Of a stretch of DNA of 64,000 nt, positions 53,656 to 63,147 are shown piece by piece. A program made the translations under genes and the position numbers. This DNA is from Pseudomonadota bacterium (GTDB lineage Bacteria; Pseudomonadota; Alphaproteobacteria; Rhodobacterales; Rhodobacteraceae): contig JAIUPC010000012.1 of assembly GCA_020161655.1 (NCBI GenBank), forward strand, positions 124,001 through 188,000, given 5' to 3'. The number at the start of each line of letters is the position of its first letter. Position 1 is the first letter of the stretch. The notes below the pieces were generated by a model, which was not told the DNA's origin, ran no database searches, and saw nothing but the letters and a program-made list of their open reading frames with translations.

Positions 53656-54696
53656 TCAGCCGACCGGCAGTATCACCATGAAATTGCTGCCTTTACCGGG
53701 CTCGCTCACGATCCTGAGCCGGCCACGGTGGCGGTTGACGATATGCTTGACGATCGCAAGGCCAAGCCCGGTGCCGCCCTTTTCGCGGCTCCGGTGGGCA
53801 TCGACGCGGTAGAACCGCTCGGTGATGCGCGGCAGATGCAGGGCATCGATTCCCTCGCCCCGGTCGATGAACTCGATCTTCACTGCCGGGCCGCGGAGAA
53901 CTGGCTCGTGGTCGATCTCGGTCAGCCGGATCTTGACCTCCTTGCCCGCACCGCCGTATTTCACTGCATTTTCAATGAGGTTGTAGAAGACCTGCGTAAG
54001 CTGGTCGCCATCCGCCTTGATCCAGACTGCCTCGCGCGCCGCCTCAAGGGTGAGGGCGACGCCGGCGCCCTCGGCCTGTTCGCGGTGGGTGACGAGGGCC
54101 GATTTCAGTAGCGACAGAATCTCGACTTTCTGGTCGGGCCGCCGCCGCTCCTCCGATTCCACGCGCGACAGCGACAGAAGATCGTTGACGAGACGGATCA
54201 TCCGGCCCGCCTCGCGCTCCATGATGCCAAGGAAACGGTCGCGCGCCGCCGCATCGTCGCGGGCAGCGCCCCTCAGCGTGTCGATGAAGCCGACGAGTGC
54301 CGTCAGCGGCGTCCTGAGTTCATGGCTCACGTTGGCCACGAAATCGCGCCGCATCGACACCGCCTGTTCCTGTGCGGTCAGATCTTCGAAGGCGATCAGC
54401 GCGCCCTGCCCGGCCCCCTCGGATTCGAAGGGGCTGATCGTCACCGACAGATGGGTTTCGCCAGCGCGGGTCGCCGCCATGACCCGCGCCGTCGTGCGGC
54501 CGCCTTCGTTCAGGCAAAGCTCAAGCCCGTCAAGAAAGGCCGGGTGGCGCAGGAAGGTCGGAGCCGTGCGCCCGACCAGACCCTCGCCGAAAAGAACCGC
54601 AGCCGGGTCGTTCGCCGCCAGAACCCGCTGGCCGGCGTCGACCAACACCAGGGGCATCGGGATCGCGTCAAGGACGGCTGCGACAGTCGCGGGCAT
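53656..54696 (-). CDS. phoR: phosphate regulon sensor histidine kinase PhoR, apparently soluble
   Basis: A 346-residue kinase with an N-terminal PAS domain (AIPMPLVLVDAGQRVLAAND), dimerisation/phosphotransfer helix with the histidine in FVANVSHELRTPLTAL, and an ATPase domain with NLIENAVKYGG, DRGEGID and GGTGLGLAIVKHIV. The last two blocks are typical PhoR. No transmembrane helix precedes the PAS domain, unlike enteric PhoR. The frame extends to 55074, but that segment has no helix either and overlaps a divergent gene. Position directly upstream of the Pho box and pstS supports the name. Confidence 0.88.
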   Translation of the reverse strand: MPATVAAVLDAIPMPLVLVDAGQRVLAANDPAAVLFGEGLVGRTAPTFLRHPAFLDGLELCLNEGGRTTARVMAATRAGETHLSVTISPFESEGAGQGALIAFEDLTAQEQAVSMRRDFVANVSHELRTPLTALVGFIDTLRGAARDDAAARDRFLGIMEREAGRMIRLVNDLLSLSRVESEERRRPDQKVEILSLLKSALVTHREQAEGAGVALTLEAAREAVWIKADGDQLTQVFYNLIENAVKYGGAGKEVKIRLTEIDHEPVLRGPAVKIEFIDRGEGIDALHLPRITERFYRVDAHRSREKGGTGLGLAIVKHIVNRHRGRLRIVSEPGKGSNFMVILPVG

Positions 54697-54882
54697 CGGC
54701 AAATGATCCTGGTGGGGGAAATCGCTGCGGCTTACGCTGCGGTATCGGCGGCAAAAAGTAAATCCGGCCCCGGCCCCTTTCCCAACTCGCCTCCTTTGGT
54801 TAAACCTATGGGTGAAAGAGGCTTCGCCAAACGCTTCATGGGGGAAGGGCGTGCGGCACAGGACAAGACAGAAGGACCGACG

Positions 54883-55281
54883 ATGGCAGATCGCCGCCGG
54901 GGCACGACAAGCTCCGCTCTCCTTGGTGGTGGCGATCCCGGCGACCGCCGCATTCTGCTGGTCGAGCTTCCGGCCGAAATGATCGCAGCCCTGCCCGAGC
55001 TGACCGACACGGCACCGGTAAGCACCAGCTACCGCGCGCTGAACATCGACCTCATCGCGAAGCACGATCCGCATATCGTCATCGCACCGCTGGTCGGTAC
55101 CGGTTTCGACATCCTCGATGTCGGCGCGCAGCTTCTGCGCTCAGGCTTCACCGGTTCGCTCCGGGCGCTGACGCTGCCGCTGCCGAACCTCGCCGCAGTG
55201 CGGACCGAGGTCAAAGGCCACTTTTCCGATCTCGACGTCGATCTCGTCGTGGTCAGTCCGCCGGCCGAAGCCGGCCACTGA
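54883..55281 (+). CDS. hypothetical protein, possibly a degenerate receiver domain
   Basis: A 132-residue cytoplasmic protein without a recognised family. Strand-like segments RRILLVELPAEM, PHIVIAPLVGTGFDILDVGA and GSLRALTLPLPN fall where the first, third and fourth strands of a CheY-like receiver would be, but the acidic pocket and the phospho-acceptor aspartate (here Ala in VIAPL) are missing. AGAAGGA six bases before the ATG at 54883 supports translation; the frame opens earlier inside phoR's antisense. It is divergent from phoR by 186 bases and meets DUF1330 stop to stop. Confidence 0.7.
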   Translation: MADRRRGTTSSALLGGGDPGDRRILLVELPAEMIAALPELTDTAPVSTSYRALNIDLIAKHDPHIVIAPLVGTGFDILDVGAQLLRSGFTGSLRALTLPLPNLAAVRTEVKGHFSDLDVDLVVVSPPAEAGH

Positions 55282-55578
55282 TCAGGCTTCCTCGACCACC
55301 ATCAGGTCGCGTTCCGACGCGCCTTTGGCATGGGCCAACGCCGCCTGATAGGCGCCGCTCTGGTAGCAGGCGACGGCGGCTTCCAGCGACGGGAACCGCG
55401 CCACCACGTTCCTCGGGCGGTCGTTGCCCTCAAGCTGCACATAGCGCCCGCCCCGGGCGAGGAAGACCCCGCCGTGGGCCGCGATGGCCGGGCCAGCGAG
55501 CGCCGCGTATTTGCCGTAAGCCTCGGCGTCGAGAACCTTCACATGCGCGATCCAGAGCGCGGATTTCGCCTCGCTCAT
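55282..55578 (-). CDS. DUF1330 family protein
   Basis: A 98-residue ferredoxin-like (dimeric alpha-beta barrel) protein: [35 protein letters not shown] and [20 protein letters not shown] are the DUF1330 landmarks. Function unknown; fold relatives include small monooxygenases. Its ATG overlaps the alaS stop as ATGA, so it is expressed from the alaS transcript. Confidence 0.9.
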   Translation of the reverse strand: MSEAKSALWIAHVKVLDAEAYGKYAALAGPAIAAHGGVFLARGGRYVQLEGNDRPRNVVARFPSLEAAVACYQSGAYQAALAHAKGASERDLMVVEEA

Positions 55579-58235
55579 GCCGCGCCCCCGATCACCGATT
55601 CCGCAGCCTTCACCGCCTCTTCGGCCTTCGACGGGTCCGCGCCGCCGGCCTGCGCCATGTCGGGGCGGCCACCGCCGCCCTTGCCGCCAAGCGCTTCCGC
55701 GGCCGCCTTGACGATCTCCACCGCCGAAAGCCGCCCGGTCAGGTCTGCCGTGACCCCCGCCGCGACCGCGGCCTTGCCGCCGGTATCGGCGACGACCAGC
55801 ACCGCGCCCGACCCGACCCGCGATTTCAGTTCATCGACCAGCGCCGGGAGGTCCTTGCCCGACACGCCCGAAACGATCTGGGCCACGAACTTCACGCCGC
55901 CGATGTCGCGCGCCTCGGGGCCGCCCGCAGATTTCCCGCCCATCGCAAGGTCGCGGCGAAGCTGCGCCACTTCGTTGGCCAGCGCCTTGCGGTCGTCCAT
56001 CAATGCCTTGACCCGCTCGACCACATCGCCCGGCTGCGCCTTCAGCGCCGAAGCGATCTCGGCAAGCCGTCCGGCCTGCGCCGCGAGGTGGTCAAGCGCC
56101 GCCTGCCCGGTCAGCGCCTCGATCCGCCGCACGCCTGCCGAGGACGCAGAGTCGCCAAGGCAGACGAAGGCGCCAATGTCACCGGTCCGCGCGACATGGG
56201 TGCCGCCGCACAGTTCCAGCGAATAGGTGTTGCCGCCCTGCCCCTTGCCGGAACCGCCAAGCTTGCCCATCGAGACGACGCGCACCTCGTCGCCGTATTT
56301 CTCGCCGAAAAGTGCCTGCGCACCAAGGCCACGGGCATCGTCCGGCGTCATGATCCGGGTTTCGACGGGCGAGTTCTGGCGGATGAAGTCGTTGACCTCG
56401 GCCGAAACCTTGGCAACTTCCTCCGCCGAAAGCGCCTTCGAATGGCTGAAATCGAACCGGAGCCGGTCCTCGGCGTTGAGCGAGCCCTTCTGCGCCACAT
56501 GCTCGCCAAGCGCCCGGCGGAGCGCCTCATGCAGAAGATGCGTCGCAGAATGGTTGGCGCGGATCGCGCTGCGGCGGGAATGCGAAACCTCAAGCTTCGC
56601 CGGCTGGCCGCGCGCGATCTCGCCCATCGTCACTTCGCCGATGTGGAGATAGACGCCCGCCGATTTCCTGGTGTCGCTGATCCGGACCATGCCGGTGTCG
56701 GTGCGGATGATGCCGCTGTCGCCGACCTGACCGCCCGATTCCGCGTAGAAGGGCGTCTGGTTGACGACGACCTGAACCGTCTCGCCTTCCTTCGCCGATC
56801 CGATCTCCTTGCCGTCGCGGACAAGCGCCGTGATCTGGCCTTCCGCCGTTTCGGTGTCATAGCCGAGGAACTCGCTCACCCCGTGCTTCTCCGCGAGGTC
56901 GAACCAGATCGCGGCGTCCTTGGTTTCGCCCGTCCCGGCCCAGGCGGCGCGGGCCTTGGCCTTCTGCGCCTCCATCGCGTGGTCAAAGCCGATCACGTCC
57001 ACGGTACGGCCCTTCTCGCGCAGCGCGTCCTGCGTCAGGTCCAGGGGGAAACCATAGGTGTCGTAAAGCTTGAAGGCGGCGGCCCCCGGCAGCGGCTGGC
57101 CATCGCCAAGCCGGCCAAGCTCATCGTCCAATAGCTTCAGCCCCCGGTCGAGCGTCTGCTTGAAGCGCGTCTCCTCAAGCTTCAGCGTCTCGGCGATCAG
57201 CGCCTGCGCCTGCGGCAGTTCCGGATAGGCCGCGCCCATCTGGCGGACGAGCGCCGGGACGAGGCGGAACATCACCGGGTCCTGCGCGCCGAGCATATGC
57301 GCATGGCGCATGGCGCGGCGCATGATCCGGCGGAGGACATAGCCCCGACCCTCGTTCGACGGCATCACCCCATCGGCGATGAGGAACGACGTGGACCGCA
57401 GGTGGTCGGCGATGACCCGGTGATGGACCTTGCCCGGCCCGTCCGGGTCGGTCGAAGTCGCATGGGCCGACGCCTCGATCAGCGACCGCATCAGGTCGGT
57501 GTCGTAGTTGTCGTGCTTGCCCTGCAAAAGCGCGCCGATCCGCTCCAGCCCCATGCCGGTGTCGATTGACTGCATGTCCAGCTCGCGCGTCGTGCCATCC
57601 GCGAACTGCTCATACTGCATGAAGACGAGGTTCCAGATCTCGATGAACCGGTCGCCGTCCTGATCGGCGGACCCGGGCGGGCCGCCCCAGATCTTGTCGC
57701 CGTGGTCGTAGAAAATCTCGGTGCAGGGACCGCAGGGGCCGGTCGGACCCATGCGCCAGAAGTTGTCGTCATTGTCGATGCGGATGATCCGGCTTTCGGG
57801 CACGCCGACCTTCTTCCATATCTCGAAGGCCTCGTCATCGGTGTGGTAGACCGTCGTCGTCAGACGGTCCCTGTCGATCCCGAAATCCTTGGTGATGAGC
57901 TCCCATGCAAAGGGGATCGCCTCCTTCTTGAAATAGTCGCCGAAGGAGAAATTCCCCAGCATCTCGAAGAAGGTATGGTGCCGCGCGGTATAGCCCACGT
58001 TGTCGAGGTCGTTGTGCTTGCCGCCGGCGCGGACGCATTTCTGCGCCGTCGTGGCGCGGACATAGTCGCGCTTTTCGACCCCGGTGAAGCAGTTCTTGAA
58101 CTGCACCATGCCGGAGTTCGCAAACATCAGCGTCGGATCGTTCCGGGGCACCAGCGGCGACGATGCCACCACCCGGTGATCGTTGCGCTCGAAGTAGTTC
58201 AGGAAGGTCGAACGGATGTCATTCAGGCTGGCCAT
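55575..58235 (-). CDS. alaS: alanyl-tRNA synthetase
   Basis: An 886-residue class II synthetase charging tRNA-Ala. N-terminal catalytic core opens with [18 protein letters not shown] and includes TNSGM-type [13 protein letters not shown] and [14 protein letters not shown]. The editing domain has zinc ligands in [13 protein letters not shown] and [12 protein letters not shown]. The C-terminal C-Ala domain ends with the glycine-rich [16 protein letters not shown]. Full length. Cotranscribed with the DUF1330 gene downstream. Confidence 0.97.
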   Translation of the reverse strand: MASLNDIRSTFLNYFERNDHRVVASSPLVPRNDPTLMFANSGMVQFKNCFTGVEKRDYVRATTAQKCVRAGGKHNDLDNVGYTARHHTFFEMLGNFSFGDYFKKEAIPFAWELITKDFGIDRDRLTTTVYHTDDEAFEIWKKVGVPESRIIRIDNDDNFWRMGPTGPCGPCTEIFYDHGDKIWGGPPGSADQDGDRFIEIWNLVFMQYEQFADGTTRELDMQSIDTGMGLERIGALLQGKHDNYDTDLMRSLIEASAHATSTDPDGPGKVHHRVIADHLRSTSFLIADGVMPSNEGRGYVLRRIMRRAMRHAHMLGAQDPVMFRLVPALVRQMGAAYPELPQAQALIAETLKLEETRFKQTLDRGLKLLDDELGRLGDGQPLPGAAAFKLYDTYGFPLDLTQDALREKGRTVDVIGFDHAMEAQKAKARAAWAGTGETKDAAIWFDLAEKHGVSEFLGYDTETAEGQITALVRDGKEIGSAKEGETVQVVVNQTPFYAESGGQVGDSGIIRTDTGMVRISDTRKSAGVYLHIGEVTMGEIARGQPAKLEVSHSRRSAIRANHSATHLLHEALRRALGEHVAQKGSLNAEDRLRFDFSHSKALSAEEVAKVSAEVNDFIRQNSPVETRIMTPDDARGLGAQALFGEKYGDEVRVVSMGKLGGSGKGQGGNTYSLELCGGTHVARTGDIGAFVCLGDSASSAGVRRIEALTGQAALDHLAAQAGRLAEIASALKAQPGDVVERVKALMDDRKALANEVAQLRRDLAMGGKSAGGPEARDIGGVKFVAQIVSGVSGKDLPALVDELKSRVGSGAVLVVADTGGKAAVAAGVTADLTGRLSAVEIVKAAAEALGGKGGGGRPDMAQAGGADPSKAEEAVKAAESVIGGAA

Positions 58236-58411
58236 CGGGTGGATGTTCCTATCGGCAGGCGGATTTCAGCCCGCCCGGTTTAGCGCCGCCCCGCCCCCCT
58301 GTCCAGCAAGGGTTTCTGCGGGCGCAACATGGCTCCGGGCGGGATCGGTTGCCAGACTTCGGTCGTCCGCGCCACGTTCGCCAACACCTTACCGCCGCCC
58401 ATGCCCGGCCA

Positions 58412-58774
58412 TCACGCCGTCAGGTGAAGAAACACCTTCGCCACGATCCGCCAGCGCCCTTCGTGCTGCAGGAGTGTCAGCGTGTCGCGGAACTCCTCGC
58501 CCGCCCAATGGTTCACGACCCGCACGACGGCGGTGTCGCCGGCGACGGCGATCGACTCGATCTCCCAAGGCGGCACCGGGTCGCCTTCCGGGACAGCCGC
58601 ATCAAGGCAGGCTGCGGCGAAGTCCACGATAGCCATCCATTCAAGGGCGCCGTCGTAATGCCCGATGGAGCTTGCCTGCGGGTGGAACGCTTCCGCCAGG
58701 AGCTTTGCGTCACCACGCGCCATGCCGACGACATAGGCTTCGACGGTCTTCGTGATCGCGCTGAACTCGTTCAT
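58412..58774 (-). CDS. NTF2/SnoaL-like protein
   Basis: A 120-residue cone-fold protein resembling the lumazine-binding/NTF2-like 2 group: ITKTVEAYVVGMARGDAKLL, EAFHPQASSIGHYDG, VVRVVNHWAGEEFRDTLTLL and GRWRIVAKVFLH. Such proteins can be isomerases or ligand binders; no reaction is suggested here. ATG at 58774 has GGAG six bases ahead. It lies between the recA terminator and alaS, with 176 unremarkable bases before alaS. Confidence 0.82.
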   Translation of the reverse strand: MNEFSAITKTVEAYVVGMARGDAKLLAEAFHPQASSIGHYDGALEWMAIVDFAAACLDAAVPEGDPVPPWEIESIAVAGDTAVVRVVNHWAGEEFRDTLTLLQHEGRWRIVAKVFLHLTA

Positions 58775-58796
58775 CCCGCTCTCCATGCAAGGACAA

Positions 58797-58821
58797 AAGC
58801 GGCCACCACAGGCGGCCGCTT
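58797..58821 (-). terminator. intrinsic terminator of recA
   Basis: On the minus strand AAGCGGCC pairs with GGCCGCTT around a nine-base loop, continuing into TTG. It lies 36 bases past the recA stop. Confidence 0.75.
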
Positions 58822-58856
58822 CCTATACTGGTACGGAACTCCGTGGGGCCGAAGCC

Positions 58857-59930
58857 TCAGGCCTCCATCACGTCCTCGCTCGGTCCGTCTTCCGAAGCGC
58901 CGAACTCAAGCCCGTGGCTGGCGCGGATCTTGTCCTCGACCTCATAGGCCCGGTCGGGGTTGTCCTTCAGGAACTGCTTGGCATTCTCGCGACCCTGGCC
59001 GATCCGCTCATCGCCGTAGGAATACCAGGCGCCCGACTTCTCGATCACCCCGGCCTTCACGCCAAGGTCGATCAACTCGCCGGTCTTGGAGATGCCCTCG
59101 CCATACATGATGTCGAATTCGACCTGCTTGAAGGGCGGTGCCACCTTGTTCTTGACGACCTTCACCCGCGTCGTATTGCCGACAACCTCCTCGCGGTCCT
59201 TGATCGCACCGATGCGGCGGATATCAAGCCGGACCGAGGCGTAGAATTTCAGCGCATTGCCGCCCGTCGTCGTCTCCGGGCTGCCGAACATCACGCCGAT
59301 CTTCATCCGGATCTGGTTGATGAAGATCACCATGCAGTTCGACCGGCTGATCGAACCTGTTAACTTGCGCATGGCCTGGCTCATCAGGCGGGCATGGACG
59401 CCGACATTGCTGTCGCCCATGTCGCCCTCAAGCTCGGACTTCGGCGTCAGGGCCGCGACCGAGTCGATGACGACAAGGCTGACCGCGCCGGAACGCACCA
59501 GCGTATCGACAATCTCAAGTGCCTGTTCGCCGGTGTCGGGCTGCGAGATCAGAAGCTCGTCAAGATTGACGCCCAGCTTCTTGGCATATTGCGGGTCGAG
59601 CGCGTGTTCGGCATCGACAAAGGCGCAGACGCCGCCCTTCTTCTGCTCTTCGGCCACGACATGCAGCGTCAGCGTGGTCTTGCCCGAGCTTTCCGGCCCG
59701 TAGATCTCCACGATCCGGCCCTTGGGCAGGCCGCCGATGCCAAGGGCGATGTCGAGACCGAGCGATCCGGTCGAGGTCGCCTCGATCTCCATCACCGGAT
59801 TGTCGGCGCCAAGCTTCATGATGGAGCCCTTGCCGAACTGCCGTTCGATCTGGGCGAGCGCGGAATCCAGCGCCTTTTGTTTTTCTGCCGAGCGTTTGTC
59901 GTTCATGTCAAAAAGGTTCGTCACTGCCAT
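58857..59930 (-). CDS. recA: recombinase RecA
   Basis: A 357-residue DNA-strand exchange and SOS coprotease. Walker [12 protein letters not shown] (about residues 77-87), Walker B in [14 protein letters not shown], the DNA-binding loop around [17 protein letters not shown] and the second loop [17 protein letters not shown]. The C-terminus is acidic ([11 protein letters not shown]). ATG at 59930 has AAGGA at a better distance than the ATG three codons upstream. Promoter carries a LexA box at 59981. Confidence 0.98.
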   Translation of the reverse strand: MAVTNLFDMNDKRSAEKQKALDSALAQIERQFGKGSIMKLGADNPVMEIEATSTGSLGLDIALGIGGLPKGRIVEIYGPESSGKTTLTLHVVAEEQKKGGVCAFVDAEHALDPQYAKKLGVNLDELLISQPDTGEQALEIVDTLVRSGAVSLVVIDSVAALTPKSELEGDMGDSNVGVHARLMSQAMRKLTGSISRSNCMVIFINQIRMKIGVMFGSPETTTGGNALKFYASVRLDIRRIGAIKDREEVVGNTTRVKVVKNKVAPPFKQVEFDIMYGEGISKTGELIDLGVKAGVIEKSGAWYSYGDERIGQGRENAKQFLKDNPDRAYEVEDKIRASHGLEFGASEDGPSEDVMEA

Positions 59931-59980
59931 GGGTCGCATCCTTATTTCACACCCTGCCGGGCGCAGCAATCTTTGCCTGT

Positions 59981-59995
59981 GTTCGCCTCTTGTTC
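59981..59995. promoter_or_regulatory. LexA (SOS) box of recA
   Basis: GTTCGCCTCTTGTTC, a perfect alphaproteobacterial GTTC-N7-GTTC site, 51-65 bases upstream of the recA start. A plausible promoter (TTGAAA at 60029-60024, ATAGAT at 60005-60000, minus strand, 18-base spacer) would place the box at the transcription start. Confidence 0.85.
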
Positions 59996-60122
59996 TCACA
60001 TCTATGAGACCAAATCGCGAACATTTCAACAGCATTCTCTGAAAATCAAGCTTTCCTTCTCTTGGTAAATCCTTAGTTAATCGCCGCCGGGAAAAGTGCG
60101 GACGGTTGCGGAAAGGCGAAGA

Positions 60123-60713
60123 ATGCTGGTGTTCTGGAAGGAAAGGCTGGTCTATCTGGCCACGCCGAAGACCGGCTCGACGGCGATCGAGGCCGCCCTC
60201 GGCCCCCTTGCCAGCGTCGCGATCCAGCGCCCGCCGGTCCTGAAGCACACCAGCGTCCGCCGCTACTGGCAAAGCTTCGCACCCTTCCTCGAGAATGCGG
60301 CCGGAGAAGGTTTCACCGTCGTCGCGATGATGCGGGAGCCTGTCGACTGGCTTGGAAGCTGGTATCGCTACCGCCAGCGCGACGGGATGCGGAAGCCGGA
60401 GAACAGCACCAGGGGCTTGAGTTTCGATGATTTCGTCGAGGCTTATCTTTCAAAGCAGCGCCCGCCCTATGCCGATGTCGGCCGCCAGGGCGCCTTCCTC
60501 GCCCCAGAGGGGGCGCGGGGCGCCGACCGCATCTTCTGCTACGAGCGCATCGGGGGTCTCGTGGATTTTCTGGAAGACCGGCTCGACTGCGAGATCGTCC
60601 TGCCGCGCCTCAATGTCTCGCCGCCCGGCGCCGTCGCGCTCAGCCCGGATACCGAAGCGCGGCTCCGCGAAAGGCTCGCCGAGGATTTCGCGCTTCACGC
60701 CTCGCTGACCTGA
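60123..60713 (+). CDS. sulfotransferase-like P-loop protein
   Basis: A 196-residue protein whose N-terminus [20 protein letters not shown] matches the 5'-phosphosulfate loop (PKTGST) of PAPS-dependent sulfotransferases. [15 protein letters not shown] resembles their 3'-phosphate-binding block (R-x-P-x-x...S). Short for a full sulfotransferase, so it may act on small molecules or polysaccharide, or be a degenerate member. ATG at 60123 has AAGG six bases upstream. Divergent from recA and convergent with cckA. Confidence 0.7.
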   Translation: MLVFWKERLVYLATPKTGSTAIEAALGPLASVAIQRPPVLKHTSVRRYWQSFAPFLENAAGEGFTVVAMMREPVDWLGSWYRYRQRDGMRKPENSTRGLSFDDFVEAYLSKQRPPYADVGRQGAFLAPEGARGADRIFCYERIGGLVDFLEDRLDCEIVLPRLNVSPPGAVALSPDTEARLRERLAEDFALHASLT

Positions 60714-60734
60714 TCCCGACCGCGGCAGGCCCAG

Positions 60735-63044
60735 CTAGTGGATCTGCCCCTGCACCGTCGCCGTCAACTCACTGAGCGAGAAGGGTTTTGGCAGGAACAC
60801 CGAATTCGGCACCCTCTCGCGGGTTTCGGTCAGGCTTTCCTCGGAATAGCCAGAGACGAAGACGACGCGGGTGTTGGGCCGGGTCTTCAGCGCCTCCTTC
60901 ACCCAGGTCGGCCCGTCAAGGCCCGGCATGATCACGTCCGTCACGAAGACATCGACGTTGAGGCTGTCGTCCTCAAGCGTCCTCAGCGCCTCTTCGGCAT
61001 TCTCCGCCTCCAAGACGGTGTAGCCCCTGAGCCTCAGCGCCCGGCTGGCGAAGGCGCGCACCGGCGCCTCGTCCTCGACCAGAAGCACGACGCCGTCGCC
61101 GCTTTTCTGGGTCCGGCGCGCCGGGGCCGCGGGGCGCGGCGCGACCTCGGCTTCGGTCGAAGGTTCGTAGGCCGGGAAGTAGAGCGTGAAGGTTGTACCC
61201 CGGCCAACAACGCTGTCGCAGAAGATGAAGCCGCCGGTCTGCTTAACGATGCCGTAGGCGGTCGACAGGCCAAGCCCGGTGCCCTCGCCCTGGCGCTTGG
61301 TGGTGAAGAATGGTTCGAAGATCTTCGGCAGCTTGTCCGCGGCGATGCCGCAACCGGCGTCAGAGACGCGGACCACGACATAACGCCCCGGCACCACCGT
61401 CGCGCGGTCGCGCAGCAGGGGTTCGCGCAAGGTGACCGTCTCCGTCTCGATCCTGATCTCGCCGCCATCGGGCATCGCGTCGCGGGCGTTCACCACGAGG
61501 TTCATGATCACCTGCTCCAACTGACGCTTGTCGGCGCGGATGGTCCCAAGTTCCGGATCATGCGCGAAGGAAAGACGCACCCTTTCGCCGACGAGGCGAT
61601 TGAGAAGGTGGGTGAGGTCGGCGAGCGTGTCGCGCAGGTCGATCGGCTGCGGTTTCAGCGTCTGCTTCCGCGAGAAGGCGAGAAGCTGGCCGACGAGGCT
61701 CGCGGCGCGGTTGGCGTTCTGGTTGATCTGGAGAAGGTCGGCATAGTCCGGGTCGGTCTTGCCGTGCCGTAACAGCAGCAGGTCGCAATGCCCTGAAATC
61801 GCGGTCAGAAGATTGTTGAAGTCATGCGCGACGCCGCCCGCAAGCTGGCCGATCGCCTGCATCTTCTGGCTTTGCACGAACTGCGCCTCAAGCGTCTTCA
61901 GCTGGGTCGCGTCCGAGAGGATGGCAATGAGGCCGGGCCGCCCATGATCGAGCGTGCGGGTCAGCGTCACCTGGAGGAACAGGTCCTGATCGTCGCGGTG
62001 AAGCCGCAGCACCTCGGGTCTCTCGCCGCCACGGCCCGCGACGGCATCGGCGAGCCAGTCAGCGACCGGACGCCCCAGCCCTTCGAGAAGCGTGGCGAGC
62101 GCCGCCCCCGCCGCATCCTCACCCAGAAGCCGGCGCGCGGCGCGGTTGATCTCATGGATGGTACCATCGGCGCCCATGCGCAGGAGCGCGACCGGCAGGC
62201 TTTCGAAAGCGGCGGGGTCGCTGCCCTGTCCGGCGCTCGCAACTTGCGCGGGCAGGAAGTACAGTTCGCGCCGCCCGCCCGGCCCCTCGACTTCGACGAC
62301 GAGGGCGCGGACCACGCCCTCGGCGCCGCGAATCTCATGCTCCTCGCCGGCCCGGACCGGCAAGTCGGTGAAGATGCGGTCAAGCGTCTTCACGCGTTCG
62401 CCCACCAGCCGGCGCAGGGATTCGTTCATGAAAAGGATGGTCCCGGTGCGCGAGACGGTGAGCATCGGCAGGCTGATCGTCTCGGCGCCGCGACCGCCAA
62501 TGGCACGCTCTGCCATATCCTCAAGCCGCCAGAGAAAGGCGGTTTCGCCGATCCGGTGCACCGAAAGGCGGACGTGGCCGCGCCGCGTCACCAGATCCTC
62601 GCGCGCAGCACCGGCCGTCTCCGCTCGGCTCTGCAGCCGGTAGAGGACGGCGGCGGGATCGGCGAAGACCTCGCGCAGCGCGCGGGCCAGCGTCTGGCCG
62701 CCCCGGCTGCCAAAGCGTTCGAGGGCGGCGCGGTTCTGCGTCTCAACCTCACCCGCGGCATCGGTGGTGAAACTTGGCGCCGCGTCATGTTCGATGAACC
62801 GGGCGATATGGCCCCTTATGCCACGCTCCTCAACCTTCGCGCGGGCGCCGAACGCCCCGGTTATGAGGGCGACCGCTGCGAAGCTGGCCCCTGCGGAAAG
62901 GAGCGCTACCATCGGCAACGTAGCGTCGAACCAGAGCGCCACCGCGCCGCAGACCGCTGCGGCAAGAACAAGAAGCACTGCGCGGGGCGCCACGGCCAGG
63001 GCGGTTCGGGTCACGGGATCGGGATAAAGCGCCGGATGCGACAC
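60735..63044 (-). CDS. cckA: hybrid histidine kinase CckA
   Basis: A 769-residue membrane sensor heading the CckA-ChpT-CtrA phosphorelay that controls cell cycle, motility and, in Rhodobacterales, gene-transfer agents. Two N-terminal helices (AVLLVLAAAVCGAVALWF and MVALLSAGASFAAVALITG), PAS-like regions, phospho-histidine in GGVAHDFNNLLTAISGHCD, ATPase blocks NLVVNARDAMPDGG and GEGTGLGLSTAYGIV, and a receiver with the aspartate in VFVTDVIMPGLDG. The GTG at 63044 has AAGGAG seven bases ahead, better than the ATG at 63077. A CtrA-type site lies 50-64 bases upstream. Confidence 0.94.
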   Translation of the reverse strand: MSHPALYPDPVTRTALAVAPRAVLLVLAAAVCGAVALWFDATLPMVALLSAGASFAAVALITGAFGARAKVEERGIRGHIARFIEHDAAPSFTTDAAGEVETQNRAALERFGSRGGQTLARALREVFADPAAVLYRLQSRAETAGAAREDLVTRRGHVRLSVHRIGETAFLWRLEDMAERAIGGRGAETISLPMLTVSRTGTILFMNESLRRLVGERVKTLDRIFTDLPVRAGEEHEIRGAEGVVRALVVEVEGPGGRRELYFLPAQVASAGQGSDPAAFESLPVALLRMGADGTIHEINRAARRLLGEDAAGAALATLLEGLGRPVADWLADAVAGRGGERPEVLRLHRDDQDLFLQVTLTRTLDHGRPGLIAILSDATQLKTLEAQFVQSQKMQAIGQLAGGVAHDFNNLLTAISGHCDLLLLRHGKTDPDYADLLQINQNANRAASLVGQLLAFSRKQTLKPQPIDLRDTLADLTHLLNRLVGERVRLSFAHDPELGTIRADKRQLEQVIMNLVVNARDAMPDGGEIRIETETVTLREPLLRDRATVVPGRYVVVRVSDAGCGIAADKLPKIFEPFFTTKRQGEGTGLGLSTAYGIVKQTGGFIFCDSVVGRGTTFTLYFPAYEPSTEAEVAPRPAAPARRTQKSGDGVVLLVEDEAPVRAFASRALRLRGYTVLEAENAEEALRTLEDDSLNVDVFVTDVIMPGLDGPTWVKEALKTRPNTRVVFVSGYSEESLTETRERVPNSVFLPKPFSLSELTATVQGQIH

Positions 63045-63092
63045 CGGAGGACTCCTTCGAATTCGGTTCTTTCGCATTCGCGCGAGAAAATC

Positions 63093-63108
63093 TTAAGTGC
63101 GGCTTAAC
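63093..63108. promoter_or_regulatory. CtrA-type binding site upstream of cckA
   Basis: TTAAGTGCGGCTTAAC fits the full CtrA consensus TTAA-N7-TTAAC exactly. It is 49-64 bases upstream of the cckA GTG. A short CACAAT / ATTGTG inverted repeat (63120-63136) lies just beyond it. Confidence 0.7.
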
Positions 63109-63147
63109 CGCCCTCGTTTCACAATCTAAAATTGTGCAAATATTAAG

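Noticed and set aside
54697-55074. 126-codon N-terminal extension of phoR
   Set aside because: No membrane helix or family content, and it overlaps the divergent gene at 54883 that has a good ribosome site.
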